From: Chloroflexota bacterium | GTDB lineage: Bacteria > Chloroflexota > Anaerolineae > Promineifilales > Promineifilaceae | DNA length: 35,004 bases | Assembly (NCBI GenBank): GCA_024275635.1 | Contig: JAJRYT010000050.1 | Span: 1 to 35,004, forward strand | Direction: 5' to 3' | In this document: in pieces, positions 1 to 9,152 of the stretch | Position numbering within the stretch: the first letter of the stretch is position 1 | Layout: the number at the start of each line of letters is the position of its first letter | Notes under the pieces: generated by a model | Databases searched by the model: none | What the model saw: the letters and a program-made list of their open reading frames with translations, nothing else | What the model was told of the DNA's origin: nothing | Made by a program: the position numbers and the translations under genes

Positions 1-56
1 CGGTCGGTCTCTTTGGCCCCATTTTGACTAATTATCTGTTCTTGTCTTTGTGTCAT
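1..56 (-). CDS. N-terminal fragment of an unidentified protein, possibly a transposase
   Basis: An ATG at 56-54 is preceded by AAGGAG with 6-7 nt spacing, an unusually good ribosome binding site for this window. The frame stays open to the window edge and gives 18 residues, MTQRQEQIISQNGAKETD. Too little remains to recognise a family. The upstream DNA looks like an insertion-sequence end, so a transposase is a guess. It may equally be an ordinary leftward gene. Confidence 0.4.
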   Translation of the reverse strand, partial: MTQRQEQIISQNGAKETD

Positions 57-124
57 TTTGATCTCCTTCGCCCTCAGATCCTACACTAATTTCTGAGTGT
101 AAAGTGTCCCACCCTATATTGACA
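1..124 (-). mobile_element. Possible end of an insertion sequence, cut by the window edge
   Basis: Read on the minus strand, position 124 begins TGTCAATATAGGGTGGGACA and continues into ACTTTACACTC. This TG-starting, GGGACACTTTACA-containing pattern resembles the ends of IS3/IS481/IS21-type elements (from memory, not searched). About 70 bases further in there is a good ribosome binding site and the start of an open reading frame that runs off the window. The second end and the transposase body are outside, so the assignment is tentative. Confidence 0.3.
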
Positions 125-346
125 CAAAGGGCAGTTGCAGGTTTCGCCCAATCCGAGAGGTTGACCAACTGTTATGGTGTAACGAGGCTTCTCTGTTCAC
201 TTTCGTTACGGCTTATTTACTGATTACAAAGAGCTTCAACATTCACGTCACCGCTTATGTTGTCCGTGCTTCTTCTGACTGAATGGCAAATTAGTCAGGT
301 TGGATTTTCACCAACTGATTGTTGCACACTTCGTGGCGCACCGAAT

Positions 347-392
347 GACACGAATAATAAGAAAATTCGTGAAAATTCGTGCCATTCGTGTC
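347..392. repeat. ATTCGTG short tandem repeat with inverted ends
   Basis: The block opens with GACACGAAT and closes with its reverse complement ATTCGTGTC. Between them AATTCGTG recurs at 10-nt spacing. It has the same design as the other intergenic word-repeat hairpins in the window but uses a different word. Confidence 0.6.
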
Positions 393-469
393 AAAAAATT
401 AACCATCCGGTGGACTAACCACGCGAAATCCCAGAGACCCCAATTGGTGGTTCAATCGGAATTCGAGGG

Positions 470-529
470 GTGTAGGGGCGTACCCTTGTGGTCGCCCAGG
501 GCAGGGCGGGTACAAGATTCCCCCTACAC
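470..529. repeat. Compound palindromic hairpin of the GTAGGGGC type
   Basis: Outer arms are GTGTAGGGG and CCCCTACAC. Inside, GTACCC pairs with GGGTAC and GCCC pairs with GGGC. The GTAGGGG start and CCCCTAC end match the palindrome at 28198-28226, which suggests one dispersed family. It lies just beyond the stop of the methyltransferase and could end its transcript, but no T-tract is seen in that direction. Confidence 0.6.
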
Positions 530-557
530 GACAAAATCCCAAATAGCGCGATTGGTT

Positions 558-1745
558 TTATCGGGGGGTAATGAGGAGGGCGCGAAAACCGCGCCGTTTT
601 TTATCGGCCAGGATGGCAAACGGGGCGATTTCTGGCTGTAAACGCTGGATGAAAGCGCTGCGAGCCACGACCAGAACCCGTCCGCCGTCCGCCAGCAAGT
701 CCGCCCATTGGTCGGGCAGATGTTTGTGCCAGGGAACGCCCGGATCGACATCGGGAAAGCAGATGATGCGGTTGAATTGGCCTTTCACATCGCCGAATGT
801 TGGCGCATGAACGGCCGTTACCCTCTCCTCCTCCGCCCCCTGAGCCAACAAATTATGGCGGGCCGCCTGTAAACCGAGTCCATCCCGCCCGGCCAACGTG
901 AACTGGGTAACGGCCGTTCCCCATCGTTTATACGCCCAAACCGGCACATGCCCCTGACCGGGATTCCAGACGAGGAGACGGTCGTTTACCGGCTGCTTCT
1001 GCAACAGGTCCATCGCCAGCGTTGTATGAAACCCCAGCGTGTCAAACTCTGGCACGTTATGAACCGTATCCAGTTCATAAACGGTTCCAGCCATCTGAAA
1101 TGATTGGCGGCCGCGAAAGTAAGGGGTGAGGGAAACGGCCGTCCCCGCCCCCGTTCCGCCCCGGAAATGAAAAACCGTATGCCCCTTCCCGGCTTCTCTC
1201 AATAAAAGCGCGCAGCCATGATCAGCCAAAGACTCGGCGGCCATTTCCGCCAGCGGATTCACAATCACCACCGCCGCCTGCCCCGCAGCGCTCAGATGCG
1301 ATGCCATCCGGCCAATCAGGTCTGCCAATACCGGCGCGCCCGCTTTGCCCGGCAAATTAGACACAATCAAATCATACCGGGCATCGCCCAACCCTTGCAG
1401 CCCCAGCCCGCCGGGAAACGCAACCTCATCCAGGCCGTTCAACGCCGCATTGCGCTGCGTAAACGCCAGCGCCAGCGCATCCCGATCCTGCGCCGTTAAG
1501 GCCAGACCGGGATTCAGCCTTTTGAGGCTAAGGCCAATGACGCCGACGCCGCAGCCCACATCCAAAACCGAACTGACCGCCGCCAAATCCACCTCTTTAG
1601 CCAGCGTCTTGAGCAGCAGGCGTGTTCCCTTGTCCACATCAAAACTGCTGAACAACGACTGCGACAGGTCAAAAACCAGCTCCTGCCGGGAAAAACGAAA
1701 CGTCACCCGTTTATTGACAAACAGGTCAAGAAATTGTGACGGCAT
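558..1745 (-). CDS. RsmC/RlmG-like class I SAM-dependent methyltransferase, two Rossmann halves
   Basis: The product is 395 residues. Its SAM-binding motif I, VLDVGCGVGVIG, lies at about residues 60-71. The motif IV position reads SNLPGKAG (about 129-136) instead of the NPPFH usual in the RsmC/RlmG rRNA guanine-N2 methyltransferases. The C-terminal half (about 240-395) looks like a second, degenerate Rossmann domain with NPGQG in the nucleotide loop. RsmC itself has two such domains but with the active one at the C-terminus; here the better-preserved motifs are N-terminal. The start lies 2 nt after the stop of the upstream ABC exporter, so the two are surely co-transcribed. The fold is clear. 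The substrate (rRNA or a small molecule) is uncertain because of the altered motif IV. Confidence 0.75.
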   Translation of the reverse strand: MPSQFLDLFVNKRVTFRFSRQELVFDLSQSLFSSFDVDKGTRLLLKTLAKEVDLAAVSSVLDVGCGVGVIGLSLKRLNPGLALTAQDRDALALAFTQRNAALNGLDEVAFPGGLGLQGLGDARYDLIVSNLPGKAGAPVLADLIGRMASHLSAAGQAAVVIVNPLAEMAAESLADHGCALLLREAGKGHTVFHFRGGTGAGTAVSLTPYFRGRQSFQMAGTVYELDTVHNVPEFDTLGFHTTLAMDLLQKQPVNDRLLVWNPGQGHVPVWAYKRWGTAVTQFTLAGRDGLGLQAARHNLLAQGAEEERVTAVHAPTFGDVKGQFNRIICFPDVDPGVPWHKHLPDQWADLLADGGRVLVVARSAFIQRLQPEIAPFAILADKKRRGFRALLITPR

Positions 1746-1747
1746 TG

Positions 1748-3568
1748 TTACACGGCGGCTCCCGGCGCAAACTGCATCTGGTGCAGCCGGTAATAAAGGC
1801 CGTCAGGATTCGCCAACAGGTCGCTGTGCGTCCCCTGCTCAACCACGCGGCCTTGATCCAAAACCAGCGCCCAATCGGCATTGACCACCGTACTCAACCG
1901 GTGAGCGATGACGAACGACGTGCGCCCGGCCATCAAATGCTCCAGCGCTTCCTGCACCAGGCTTTCGCTCTCGCTGTCCAACGACGACGTGGCCTCATCC
2001 AGAATGAGAATACGCGGGTCTTTGAGGATGGCGCGAGCGATGGCCACCCGCTGCCGCTGCCCGCCGCTCAATTTCACGCCGCGTTCGCCGACCCGCGTCT
2101 GATAGCCGTCAGATAGTTCGGTTAGGATAAATTCGTGGGCATTGGCAGCGCGGGCGGCGGCTTCGATCTCGGCCTGAGTCGCGTCCAATTTTCCGTAACG
2201 AATGTTGGCTTCCACTGTATCGGAAAACAGGATTGTCTCTTGAGGAACGATGCCAATCTGATCGCGCAGGCTGTGGACGGTCACGTCGCGGATGTCATGG
2301 CCGTCAATGGTGATGGCCCCGCCGCCCACGTCGTAGAAGCGCGGAATCAAGTTCACCAACGTTGATTTGCCCGCGCCGCTGGGACCGACGAGGGCGATGA
2401 CCTGGCCAGGCTCGGCGGCGAAGGAAACTTCTTTCAGCACGGCCACTGTGGGAACGTAATCAAAATCAACCTGCGCGAAGGTGACACGGCCGTTTACCGG
2501 CGGCAGCGGTTGGGCGTCAGGTTTATCGGCGATCTCTGGCTTCGTGTCCAACAGGCCAAACAAACGTTCCGTCGCCCCCAACGCCGATTGGAACTGGGCG
2601 TACAGCCCGGCTAGCGAGGCAATCGGCGCGGCCACCATCATCGTGTACACCAGGTAAGCAACCAGCCCGCCCGCCGTCAGCCGCTCCTGGATGACTTCAT
2701 AACTGCCAAACCAGAGGGTAAACGTTATCGAGGCAAAGGCCATCAGCCCAATAATGGGACCTAGCACAGACGACACTTTGGCCCGGTACATCGCGGCGGC
2801 AAAGGTTTCGTTGACTTGGGCCGAGAAACGGCCGATTTCATGCGCCTCGCGGGCGAAGGATTTAACAATGCGGATGCCGGCCGTCGTTTCTTCCACGACA
2901 TTAGCTGCCTCCGCCAATGCGTCTTGCACCATTTTAGACGCCGTCCGAATCTTGCGTCCCAACCATACCATCGTCAGCGTGATGAGGGGGATGCCGGCCA
3001 AAATGACCAGCGTCAGCCGCCAGTTGAGGACAAAGAGCAGGATGGCCGCGCCTATCAGCGTGAGGAACTGCCGCAGAAGCGCTACCAGGTTGTCGGTAAC
3101 GGCCGTTTGCAGCAAACTCACATCATTCGTCAACCGGGAAATAAACTCACCCGTGCGCCGGTCAGCATAAAACCCCAGCGACAGCCGCTGCAAATGCGTG
3201 TACACGCCTATTCGAATATCGGTCACTGCCCGCTCGCCCACATAAGCCAGCGACAGCCGGTGAGCAAAACTAAACACCGCCTGCACAATAAAAACGGCAA
3301 ACAGCGCCGCCGCCAATTGGTTCAAGCGGGGCAAATTCTTATCCAGCAGCACAAAATCCACCAGATTACGCACCACCAGCGGCAAAATCAGCCCCAGCCC
3401 CACACTAAATAACAAAGCGATGACCGAAACCGTCATCCAGCGCCCATACGGCTTTACATAAGTTAGCAGGCGGGCATACGTGTGCAGACTTTCCCGCGTC
3501 AGGCGCGGCGCCTGCTTTTCCGGGTCTGCTTCATGATCCCGCCCTACTCTTCGCAATTGAAATGTCAT
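1748..3568 (-). CDS. ABC exporter half-transporter, MsbA/MDR type
   Basis: The 606-residue protein fuses an N-terminal six-helix ABC membrane domain (about 30-320) to a C-terminal ATPase. Visible ATPase motifs are Walker A GPSGAGKST, Q-loop PQETILFSD, signature LSGGQRQR, Walker B ILILDEATSSLD and the switch histidine in IAHRLSTV. Such proteins work as homo- or heterodimers in the cytoplasmic membrane and export lipids, drugs or peptides. No partner half-transporter is adjacent, so a homodimer is likely. The start codon has no clear Shine-Dalgarno sequence. The repeat hairpin at 3575-3684 ends only 6 nt upstream, so this gene is either read through from the aldehyde dehydrogenase or driven from within the repeat. 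Substrate unknown. Confidence 0.93.
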   Translation of the reverse strand: MTFQLRRVGRDHEADPEKQAPRLTRESLHTYARLLTYVKPYGRWMTVSVIALLFSVGLGLILPLVVRNLVDFVLLDKNLPRLNQLAAALFAVFIVQAVFSFAHRLSLAYVGERAVTDIRIGVYTHLQRLSLGFYADRRTGEFISRLTNDVSLLQTAVTDNLVALLRQFLTLIGAAILLFVLNWRLTLVILAGIPLITLTMVWLGRKIRTASKMVQDALAEAANVVEETTAGIRIVKSFAREAHEIGRFSAQVNETFAAAMYRAKVSSVLGPIIGLMAFASITFTLWFGSYEVIQERLTAGGLVAYLVYTMMVAAPIASLAGLYAQFQSALGATERLFGLLDTKPEIADKPDAQPLPPVNGRVTFAQVDFDYVPTVAVLKEVSFAAEPGQVIALVGPSGAGKSTLVNLIPRFYDVGGGAITIDGHDIRDVTVHSLRDQIGIVPQETILFSDTVEANIRYGKLDATQAEIEAAARAANAHEFILTELSDGYQTRVGERGVKLSGGQRQRVAIARAILKDPRILILDEATSSLDSESESLVQEALEHLMAGRTSFVIAHRLSTVVNADWALVLDQGRVVEQGTHSDLLANPDGLYYRLHQMQFAPGAAV

Positions 3569-3574
3569 TGTTAT

Positions 3575-3684
3575 GGTTCGTTCAAAATCAACTTGCCGGT
3601 GATTGGTGATTGGGTAATTGGTAATTGAGTAAGTGGGTAATTACCAATTACCAATTACCCACTTACCAATTACCAAATTACCCC
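3575..3684. repeat. GGTTCGTTC repeat, partial copy, with TAATTGG hairpin
   Basis: It begins GGTTCGTTCAAAAT then CAACTTGC, as in the 124-bp copies at 11477-11600 and 21598-21721. It then diverges into TAATTGG words followed by their reverse complement (ATTACCAATTACC), forming a long hairpin with arms of about 30 nt. The distal end of the 124-bp element (ending GTGCCCTT) is absent. The hairpin fills the whole gap between the aldehyde dehydrogenase stop and the ABC exporter start. Confidence 0.75.
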
Positions 3685-3686
3685 CA

Positions 3687-6155
3687 CTACTCACCCGTAG
3701 GAACCCATATATTCTTTACCTGAATCGCTTGGCGCAAAAACGCCTCGCCTTCACCCTGCTCCTGGCTCAACCAATCGCGTTCATAGCCATAATCCACCCA
3801 GGTGCGCTTCATGTTAGAGGTAGACAGGTATTCAACGGCCGTCGCCCCTTCCGCCCCGCCAAAATACCACATCGCATCCACATCCTCATGCGCTGCCAGC
3901 GTTTTCGTCAAATGATCCCGATTCCCGGTGACAATATTGACCACCCCCGCCGGTACATCCGACGTAGCCAACACCTGGTAAAAATCCGTCGCGCTCAACG
4001 GGTGCGGCTGGCTGGGAATAATCACTACCGTATTGCCCCGCGCAATGGCCGGCGCCAGCAGCGATACAAAGCCCAGCAAGGGAAACTTATCCGGGCAGGC
4101 AATCCCGATGACGCCCACCGGCTCGTGAACTGCCAGCGTCACGCCGCGCAAAGTCGTCTCTTGAACAGCGCCGCCCATCTTGTCCGCCCAGGCCGCATAC
4201 GTAAAGAGCCGCTGCACCGCCGCCGCCGCCTCAGCTGCGGCCGATTTGACCGGCTGCCCGGTCATCAGCGCCAGCCGCCGGGCAAACTCGTCGGCGCGCG
4301 CTTCCAGGTTCTCGGCCACAAAGTAGAGGATTTGCGCCCGATTGTGTCCATGCCGGGCCGACCAGCCCGGTTTAGCCAGGTGCGCTTTATGGGCCGCTTC
4401 CACCGCATCCCGAATATCTTTGCGATTACCGTCGCCCACCTGCCCCACAACCACGCCCCCTTTGCCGTAAATGGTTTGGGTGTAATGGCCGTCGGGCCGT
4501 TTCTGAGCGCCGCCGATGTACATTTTGGGCGTGCGGTCCAGTTTAGGCGCCGTGTGATTGGCCGCGGCGGATTTTACGCCGTTCGTTTGCAGCGGCAGGG
4601 CGGCAGGACGGGCCGGAGTGTGGCTGCCCCAGGCGGCAACGAATTCAGCCAGCGATAACTCATTGGCAGCCTGGGGCGTGTGTCGTTTCTTCCAGGCCGG
4701 GCGCAGGTATTCATACAACCCTTCCTGGCCCCCTTCACGGCCGTATCCACTTTCCCGATACCCGCCGAACCCGGAAGCGGCATCAAACAAATTCGTTGAA
4801 TTCACCCAAACCGTCCCCGCTCTGATTTTGCTGGCGACATCCAGAACTAAATTAACATTTTCGCTCCAAACAGAAGCGGCCAGCCCGTAGCGTGTATTAT
4901 TTGCCAGCGCCACCGCCTCGGCCGGGGTGCGGAAACTCATCGAAACTAGCACCGGTCCAAAAATTTCCTCCTGGGCAATCGAAGACGCCGGTTCCACATT
5001 GGTAAAAAGTGTGGGCGGATAAAAACAGCCGTCGCCAGGCAGGTCAATGTCTGGTTGGAACAGTTCTGCCCCTTCCGCCACGCCGGTTTTCACCCAGCGG
5101 TCAATATGCTCATGCTGAATCCAGTCCACAATTGCGCCGATGTCCACCCCCTTATCCAACGGGTCGCCGACGCGAAGCTGGGCCATCCGCCGCTTCAATT
5201 TGGTGTGGAAGCGGTTGGCGGCGCTCTCCTGCACCAACAGCCGCGAACCGGCGCAGCAGACCTGCCCCTGGTTAAACCAGATGGCGTCCACCACGCCTTC
5301 CACCGCCGCGTCCAAATCGGCGTCGTCAAAAACGATAAACGGCGATTTCCCACCCAATTCCAGCGATAATTTTTTACCGGTTCCGGCCGTTGCCCGGCGA
5401 ATGATGCGGCCAACGGCCGTTGACCCCGTAAACGCCACCTTATCCACATCCGCGTGAGTGGTGAGCAGCGCCCCGGTCTCGTCGCCCCCGGTGACGATAT
5501 TGATCACCCCCGGCGGCAGCCCGGCCTCGGCCACGATTTCGGCAAAAAGCAGCGCCGTCAGGGGGGTGTAAGGAGCCGGTTTCAGCACAACCGTGTTACC
5601 CATAGCGATGGCTGGGGCGATTTTCCAGGCCAGCATCAACAGCGGGAAATTCCAGGGAATCACCTGCCCCACCACCCCTACCGGCTCATAGCCGGGCAGC
5701 CGCTGCGAGCGCAGCTGCGCCCATCCGGCATGGTAATAAAAATGTCGGGCGACAAGCTGAGTATCAATATCGCGCGATTCACGAATCGGTTTACCGTTAT
5801 CCAGCGATTCCAACACAGCCAGCAGACGGTCATGCTTTTGGATGTGGCGGGCGATGGCGTACAAGTAACGCGCCCGCTCATGGTCGGGCGTCGCGCGCCA
5901 GCTTTTGCACGCCTCCCGCGCCGCCTTAACCGCCGCGTCAACGTCATCCGCCTGCGCGTCCGCCACCTGGGCCAACAACGCGCCGGTGGCCGGGTCATGT
6001 GTCGCCATGGTCGCGCCGCCGCCGGCGGCCATAAATTGATTGTTAATAAACAGCCCAAATTGGCGCTGATGATCATCCAGCCAGCGGTCCGCCGCCGCCC
6101 GCGATTCCGGCGCCGGGCCGTAAGACATACTTTCAAATATTTCGGCCACGTTCAT
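3687..6155 (-). CDS. Two-domain aldehyde dehydrogenase, ALDH16 type
   Basis: The product is 822 residues from the chosen start. The first domain (about 30-490) is a complete NAD(P)-dependent aldehyde dehydrogenase: PWNFP (Asn169), LKPAP (Lys192), LELGGKS (general-base Glu266) and FNQGQVCCAG (nucleophile Cys300). The second domain (about 505-822) repeats the cofactor-binding half but ends before a second catalytic cysteine. This is the architecture of the ALDH16 family, whose human member lost the cysteine while bacterial ones keep it. The start at 6155 has GAGGAG at good spacing; an upstream in-frame ATG adds 13 Arg/Lys-rich residues and has no such site. It follows deoC by 67 nt. From this context it probably oxidises the acetaldehyde released by DeoC, although the substrate is not proven. 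Confidence 0.9.
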   Translation of the reverse strand: MNVAEIFESMSYGPAPESRAAADRWLDDHQRQFGLFINNQFMAAGGGATMATHDPATGALLAQVADAQADDVDAAVKAAREACKSWRATPDHERARYLYAIARHIQKHDRLLAVLESLDNGKPIRESRDIDTQLVARHFYYHAGWAQLRSQRLPGYEPVGVVGQVIPWNFPLLMLAWKIAPAIAMGNTVVLKPAPYTPLTALLFAEIVAEAGLPPGVINIVTGGDETGALLTTHADVDKVAFTGSTAVGRIIRRATAGTGKKLSLELGGKSPFIVFDDADLDAAVEGVVDAIWFNQGQVCCAGSRLLVQESAANRFHTKLKRRMAQLRVGDPLDKGVDIGAIVDWIQHEHIDRWVKTGVAEGAELFQPDIDLPGDGCFYPPTLFTNVEPASSIAQEEIFGPVLVSMSFRTPAEAVALANNTRYGLAASVWSENVNLVLDVASKIRAGTVWVNSTNLFDAASGFGGYRESGYGREGGQEGLYEYLRPAWKKRHTPQAANELSLAEFVAAWGSHTPARPAALPLQTNGVKSAAANHTAPKLDRTPKMYIGGAQKRPDGHYTQTIYGKGGVVVGQVGDGNRKDIRDAVEAAHKAHLAKPGWSARHGHNRAQILYFVAENLEARADEFARRLALMTGQPVKSAAAEAAAAVQRLFTYAAWADKMGGAVQETTLRGVTLAVHEPVGVIGIACPDKFPLLGFVSLLAPAIARGNTVVIIPSQPHPLSATDFYQVLATSDVPAGVVNIVTGNRDHLTKTLAAHEDVDAMWYFGGAEGATAVEYLSTSNMKRTWVDYGYERDWLSQEQGEGEAFLRQAIQVKNIWVPTGE

Positions 6156-6222
6156 GATTCTCCTCTTCTTTGGAGACCGGCGCGGTTTCCGCAACCCTCG
6201 CCGGTCTGCACAGACGCCCTCA

Positions 6223-7182
6223 TTAACTCATGGGGATATGATGACGCGCGGCATAATTGCCGGTAGCATAATGGGACAATTGGCGTTCGATATCGCCCAA
6301 CAAACTGCTGGCCCCAAAACGGAACAATTGTGGATTGAGCCAATCGTCGCCCAGCTCTTCTTTGATTAAAATTTGCCATTGCAACGCTTGTTTGGCGCTG
6401 CTAATTCCCCCCGCTGGTTTGAAGCCGATACGATACCCGGCGCGCTCCCAATAGTCACGAACGGCGCGGGCCATGATCAAACTGACTTCCAGGGTGGCGT
6501 TGACTTTTTCTTTGCCGGTGGAGGTTTTGATGAAGTCAGCGCCGGCCATCATGCAGACCAGGCTGGCCTTGCGGACGCGCCGCAGGGTTCCCAGTTCCCC
6601 GGTGGCTAAGATGGTTTTGAGATGCGCCGGCCCACAAACCGCCCGCATTTGCTTGACCTCGTCATAGAGGGCTTCCCATTCTTCGTTCAAGGCCAGGTTG
6701 CGGTTAATGACGATGTCTATTTCACTAGCGCCATCTGCGACGGCCGCTTCGATTTCGCCCAGGCGTTGGGGCAGCGGTGTTGGACCAGCCGGGAAGCCGG
6801 TGGCGACGGAAGCGACAGGGATGGCAGCGCCGATTAAGGCGGCGGCAGCATCGCGCACGCGGCTGGGGTAAACGCAAACTGCGCCGACCGTTATGGGGGT
6901 CTCGCCCATGTCTAGCGCCGCCAGGATGTCGGGGCGGATGGGCTGCCGCGCTTTGGCGCATAGGCGATGTATTCTACCGGGGGTGTCGTCGCCGGCCAGG
7001 GTGGTTAAATCTATGCTGGTGACGGCGCGTAACAACCAGGCGGCCTGCCACTGTTTTTTCAATGAACGCCGGGCGACCAGGGTGGCTGTCCGGCGCTGGG
7101 TGGCGCTGAGGTTGACTCGCGCCTCATGCACCCAGCCCAGGTCTAGCGGGATGCCAGGGTTTCTGTCGTGTTTGGAAACCAT
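6223..7182 (-). CDS. deoC: Deoxyribose-phosphate aldolase
   Basis: This 319-residue enzyme cleaves 2-deoxyribose-5-phosphate to glyceraldehyde-3-phosphate and acetaldehyde in the cytoplasm. The Schiff-base lysine is Lys219 in FIKTSTGK. The second active-site lysine is Lys255 in GFKPAGG, and EIDIVIN carries the conserved aspartate. The N-terminus is about 60 residues longer than short E. coli-type DeoC and matches the longer form found in many Gram-positive and eukaryotic enzymes. A GAGGAG site precedes the ATG. It sits between deoB and the ALDH16-type dehydrogenase on one strand, a coherent deoxynucleoside-degradation operon. Confidence 0.95.
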   Translation of the reverse strand: MVSKHDRNPGIPLDLGWVHEARVNLSATQRRTATLVARRSLKKQWQAAWLLRAVTSIDLTTLAGDDTPGRIHRLCAKARQPIRPDILAALDMGETPITVGAVCVYPSRVRDAAAALIGAAIPVASVATGFPAGPTPLPQRLGEIEAAVADGASEIDIVINRNLALNEEWEALYDEVKQMRAVCGPAHLKTILATGELGTLRRVRKASLVCMMAGADFIKTSTGKEKVNATLEVSLIMARAVRDYWERAGYRIGFKPAGGISSAKQALQWQILIKEELGDDWLNPQLFRFGASSLLGDIERQLSHYATGNYAARHHIPMS

Positions 7183-7251
7183 GCTTTTTTCTCCTCGTAT
7201 AACATGTTCGTAGTCAGGGACGCAATAGTATCACAATTGGGCTGATGTTTG

Positions 7252-8439
7252 TCAGGTTGGGTTGGTTATTATCTGGTCGCTAAAGCTGGCGCCGCAGGAC
7301 GGCCGTTTTCCCCCCAACAGATCCGCAATCGTCGCCGCCAGATCGGAAAATGTGGCCCGTACCCCCAGATTAGTCCCGGCGCGGGCCGGTTTGCCGGTGA
7401 TGAGCAGGGGCACATACTCACGCGAGTGGTCGGTGCTGGGCGTGGTGGGATCGTTGCCGTGATCGGCGGTGATGACCAGTAAGTCGTCATCGGTCAGCCC
7501 TGCCAGGATTTCAGGCAGGCGACGGTCAAAGGCGGCCAGGGCGTCTGCGTACCCCTGTGGATTGTTGCGGTGACCGAATTTGGCGTCAAAATCGACCAGG
7601 TTGGTAAAAATCAATCCTTTTTCGCGCCGGTCATACAGGGCGGCGAGGGTTTTGTCTACGCCATCCATGTTATCCTGGGTGTATACATAGCCGGTGACGC
7701 CCTGTCCGGCGAAGATGTCGTTGATTTTGCCGATGGCATGAACCATCAGCCCTGCTTCTTTCAGGTTGTCAAGGAGCGTCGGTTCGGGCGGGGTGACGGA
7801 GAAATCGTGCCGGTTGGCGGTGCGGGTGAAACTGCCCGGCTCGCCGACGAAAGGCCGGGCAATGACCCGGCCGACTTCGTGTTCGCCGCGTAATATCTCG
7901 CGGGCGGTGCGGCACATGGCATACAATTCTTCAATCGGAATGATCGCTTCGTGGGCGGCGATCTGGAACACACTGTCGCCGGAGGTGTAGATGATGGGTT
8001 TGCCGGTTTGCATATGCTCTGTGCCCAACTCTTCGATGATGACGGTTCCCGACGCCGGGTAATTGGCCAATGTGCCGCGCCCGATGGCGGACTCGAATGA
8101 TTCCATCACGTCGGGCGGGAAGCCGCGGGGATAGGTGGGGAACGGCCGTTGCAACTGCACGCCCATCATTTCCCAATGGCCGGTGGTGGTATCTTTACCG
8201 GCCGACACTTCGGCCATTTTGCCATAAACGGCCGTTGGCGCTGTTTGTGGATTCACGCCCTGCAAAATAGCGATGTTGCCCAATCCCATTTTTTCTAAAT
8301 TGGGTAGATGGAGGCCATTGACGGCCACGGCCGTATTCCCCAACGTATGGCTGCCTACATCCCCATAAGCGGCCGCGTCCGGCAGCTCGCCAATGCCCAC
8401 ACTATCTAACACGATTACAATAACACGATTAACAGCCAT
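7252..8439 (-). CDS. deoB: Phosphopentomutase
   Basis: The 395-residue protein belongs to the alkaline-phosphatase superfamily and moves phosphate between C1 and C5 of (deoxy)ribose. Metal ligands are visible in [13 protein letters not shown] (Asp12), TADHGNDP and [10 protein letters not shown]. The phospho-acceptor threonine is about Thr85 in KDTTTGHWE. Length is normal for the family. The start codon lies 3 nt after the stop of the HD-domain gene and has GGAGAG in front, so it is co-transcribed and probably coupled. It supplies deoxyribose-5-phosphate to DeoC. The nucleoside phosphorylase that would make its substrate is not in the window. Confidence 0.96.
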   Translation of the reverse strand: MAVNRVIVIVLDSVGIGELPDAAAYGDVGSHTLGNTAVAVNGLHLPNLEKMGLGNIAILQGVNPQTAPTAVYGKMAEVSAGKDTTTGHWEMMGVQLQRPFPTYPRGFPPDVMESFESAIGRGTLANYPASGTVIIEELGTEHMQTGKPIIYTSGDSVFQIAAHEAIIPIEELYAMCRTAREILRGEHEVGRVIARPFVGEPGSFTRTANRHDFSVTPPEPTLLDNLKEAGLMVHAIGKINDIFAGQGVTGYVYTQDNMDGVDKTLAALYDRREKGLIFTNLVDFDAKFGHRNNPQGYADALAAFDRRLPEILAGLTDDDLLVITADHGNDPTTPSTDHSREYVPLLITGKPARAGTNLGVRATFSDLAATIADLLGGKRPSCGASFSDQIITNPT

Positions 8440-8442
8440 TCT

Positions 8443-9144
8443 CTACTCTCCACCCTTCGCCTTCTTTTTCCGCCCATTCAAATCATCGCCGCTTAACTCG
8501 GCCTCCAACTCATCCCACAACCTGTTAAACGCCTTAAACCGGGATTTTGCCGCGCGGCGCGCCGGCTTGGTGTGCATACTGGCGACCGTTTTTTCCAGCC
8601 AATCAGCCGAACGCGCCCTGGCGATGATCTCGTTCAAGTCATGGCTCTGCGTCCCGGCCAATGCGTTGCCCGTCCAATGAAAAGCGGCCGTCAGGCCAAT
8701 CTTCGACAGCTTGTCCGCATCCCACAGCACTTGCGATTCTAATTTCTTGAGTGGTTTTTCTCGCCACAACCCCATATGTTTTTCAATCGCTTTGGCCACA
8801 GATTCAATTTTATCGGGTGGGAAATCAGTTTTGGGCAGGAATTCACGGGCAAATCTGGCCCCTTCTTGGGGATGTTTGTCTTTGGATTCTTTGCGAATGT
8901 CATGCAGCCAGGCGGCCGCTTCTACCACTTCGACATCGGCGCCAGTCATTTCGGCCAGTTTAACGGCCAACGCCACCACTGCTTTGACATGTTCCCAGCG
9001 ATAATTAAATGAGGGCGCTATTTTGCCATGACGGGAAATTAACTCGCGTTCGGTCGCTTGACGCATCGCTTTGCGGGCGGCTTTGCGCCAATTCTTTTTC
9101 TTGAGCGTTTTTCTCTTTTCAATTACAGGGATGATTGAGTCCAT
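8443..9144 (-). CDS. HD-domain phosphohydrolase
   Basis: The 233-residue product has a basic N-terminal 30 residues (KRKTLKKKNWRKAARKAMR) followed by an HD domain. First His is in NYRWEHVKAV, the HD pair is in AWLHDIRKE, and a later Asp is in LWDADKLSKIG. HD enzymes are metal-dependent phosphohydrolases acting on nucleotides or related phosphates. This arrangement resembles the small YedJ-like group. The next gene, deoB, follows after 3 nt, so a role in nucleotide salvage is plausible, but the substrate is unknown. GGAG lies about 11 nt before the start, which is slightly long spacing. Confidence 0.82.
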   Translation of the reverse strand: MDSIIPVIEKRKTLKKKNWRKAARKAMRQATERELISRHGKIAPSFNYRWEHVKAVVALAVKLAEMTGADVEVVEAAAWLHDIRKESKDKHPQEGARFAREFLPKTDFPPDKIESVAKAIEKHMGLWREKPLKKLESQVLWDADKLSKIGLTAAFHWTGNALAGTQSHDLNEIIARARSADWLEKTVASMHTKPARRAAKSRFKAFNRLWDELEAELSGDDLNGRKKKAKGGE

Positions 9145-9152
9145 AAGGAATA

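Larger units (their letters stand above)
125..557. other. Intergenic region with two hairpin repeats and no convincing gene
   Basis: No reading frame here has a credible start and family resemblance. The stretch contains an ATTCGTG-word repeat (347-392) and a long compound hairpin (470-529), listed separately. The hairpin lies just past the stop codon of the leftward methyltransferase gene, where a transcript from that gene would end. Confidence 0.5.

Noticed and set aside
5454..6266. Long antisense frame opposite the aldehyde dehydrogenase
   Set aside because: It is a shadow of the GC-rich coding strand with Arg/Pro/His-rich, non-globular translation. The other long antisense frames (3633-4658, 20347-21192) are the same.
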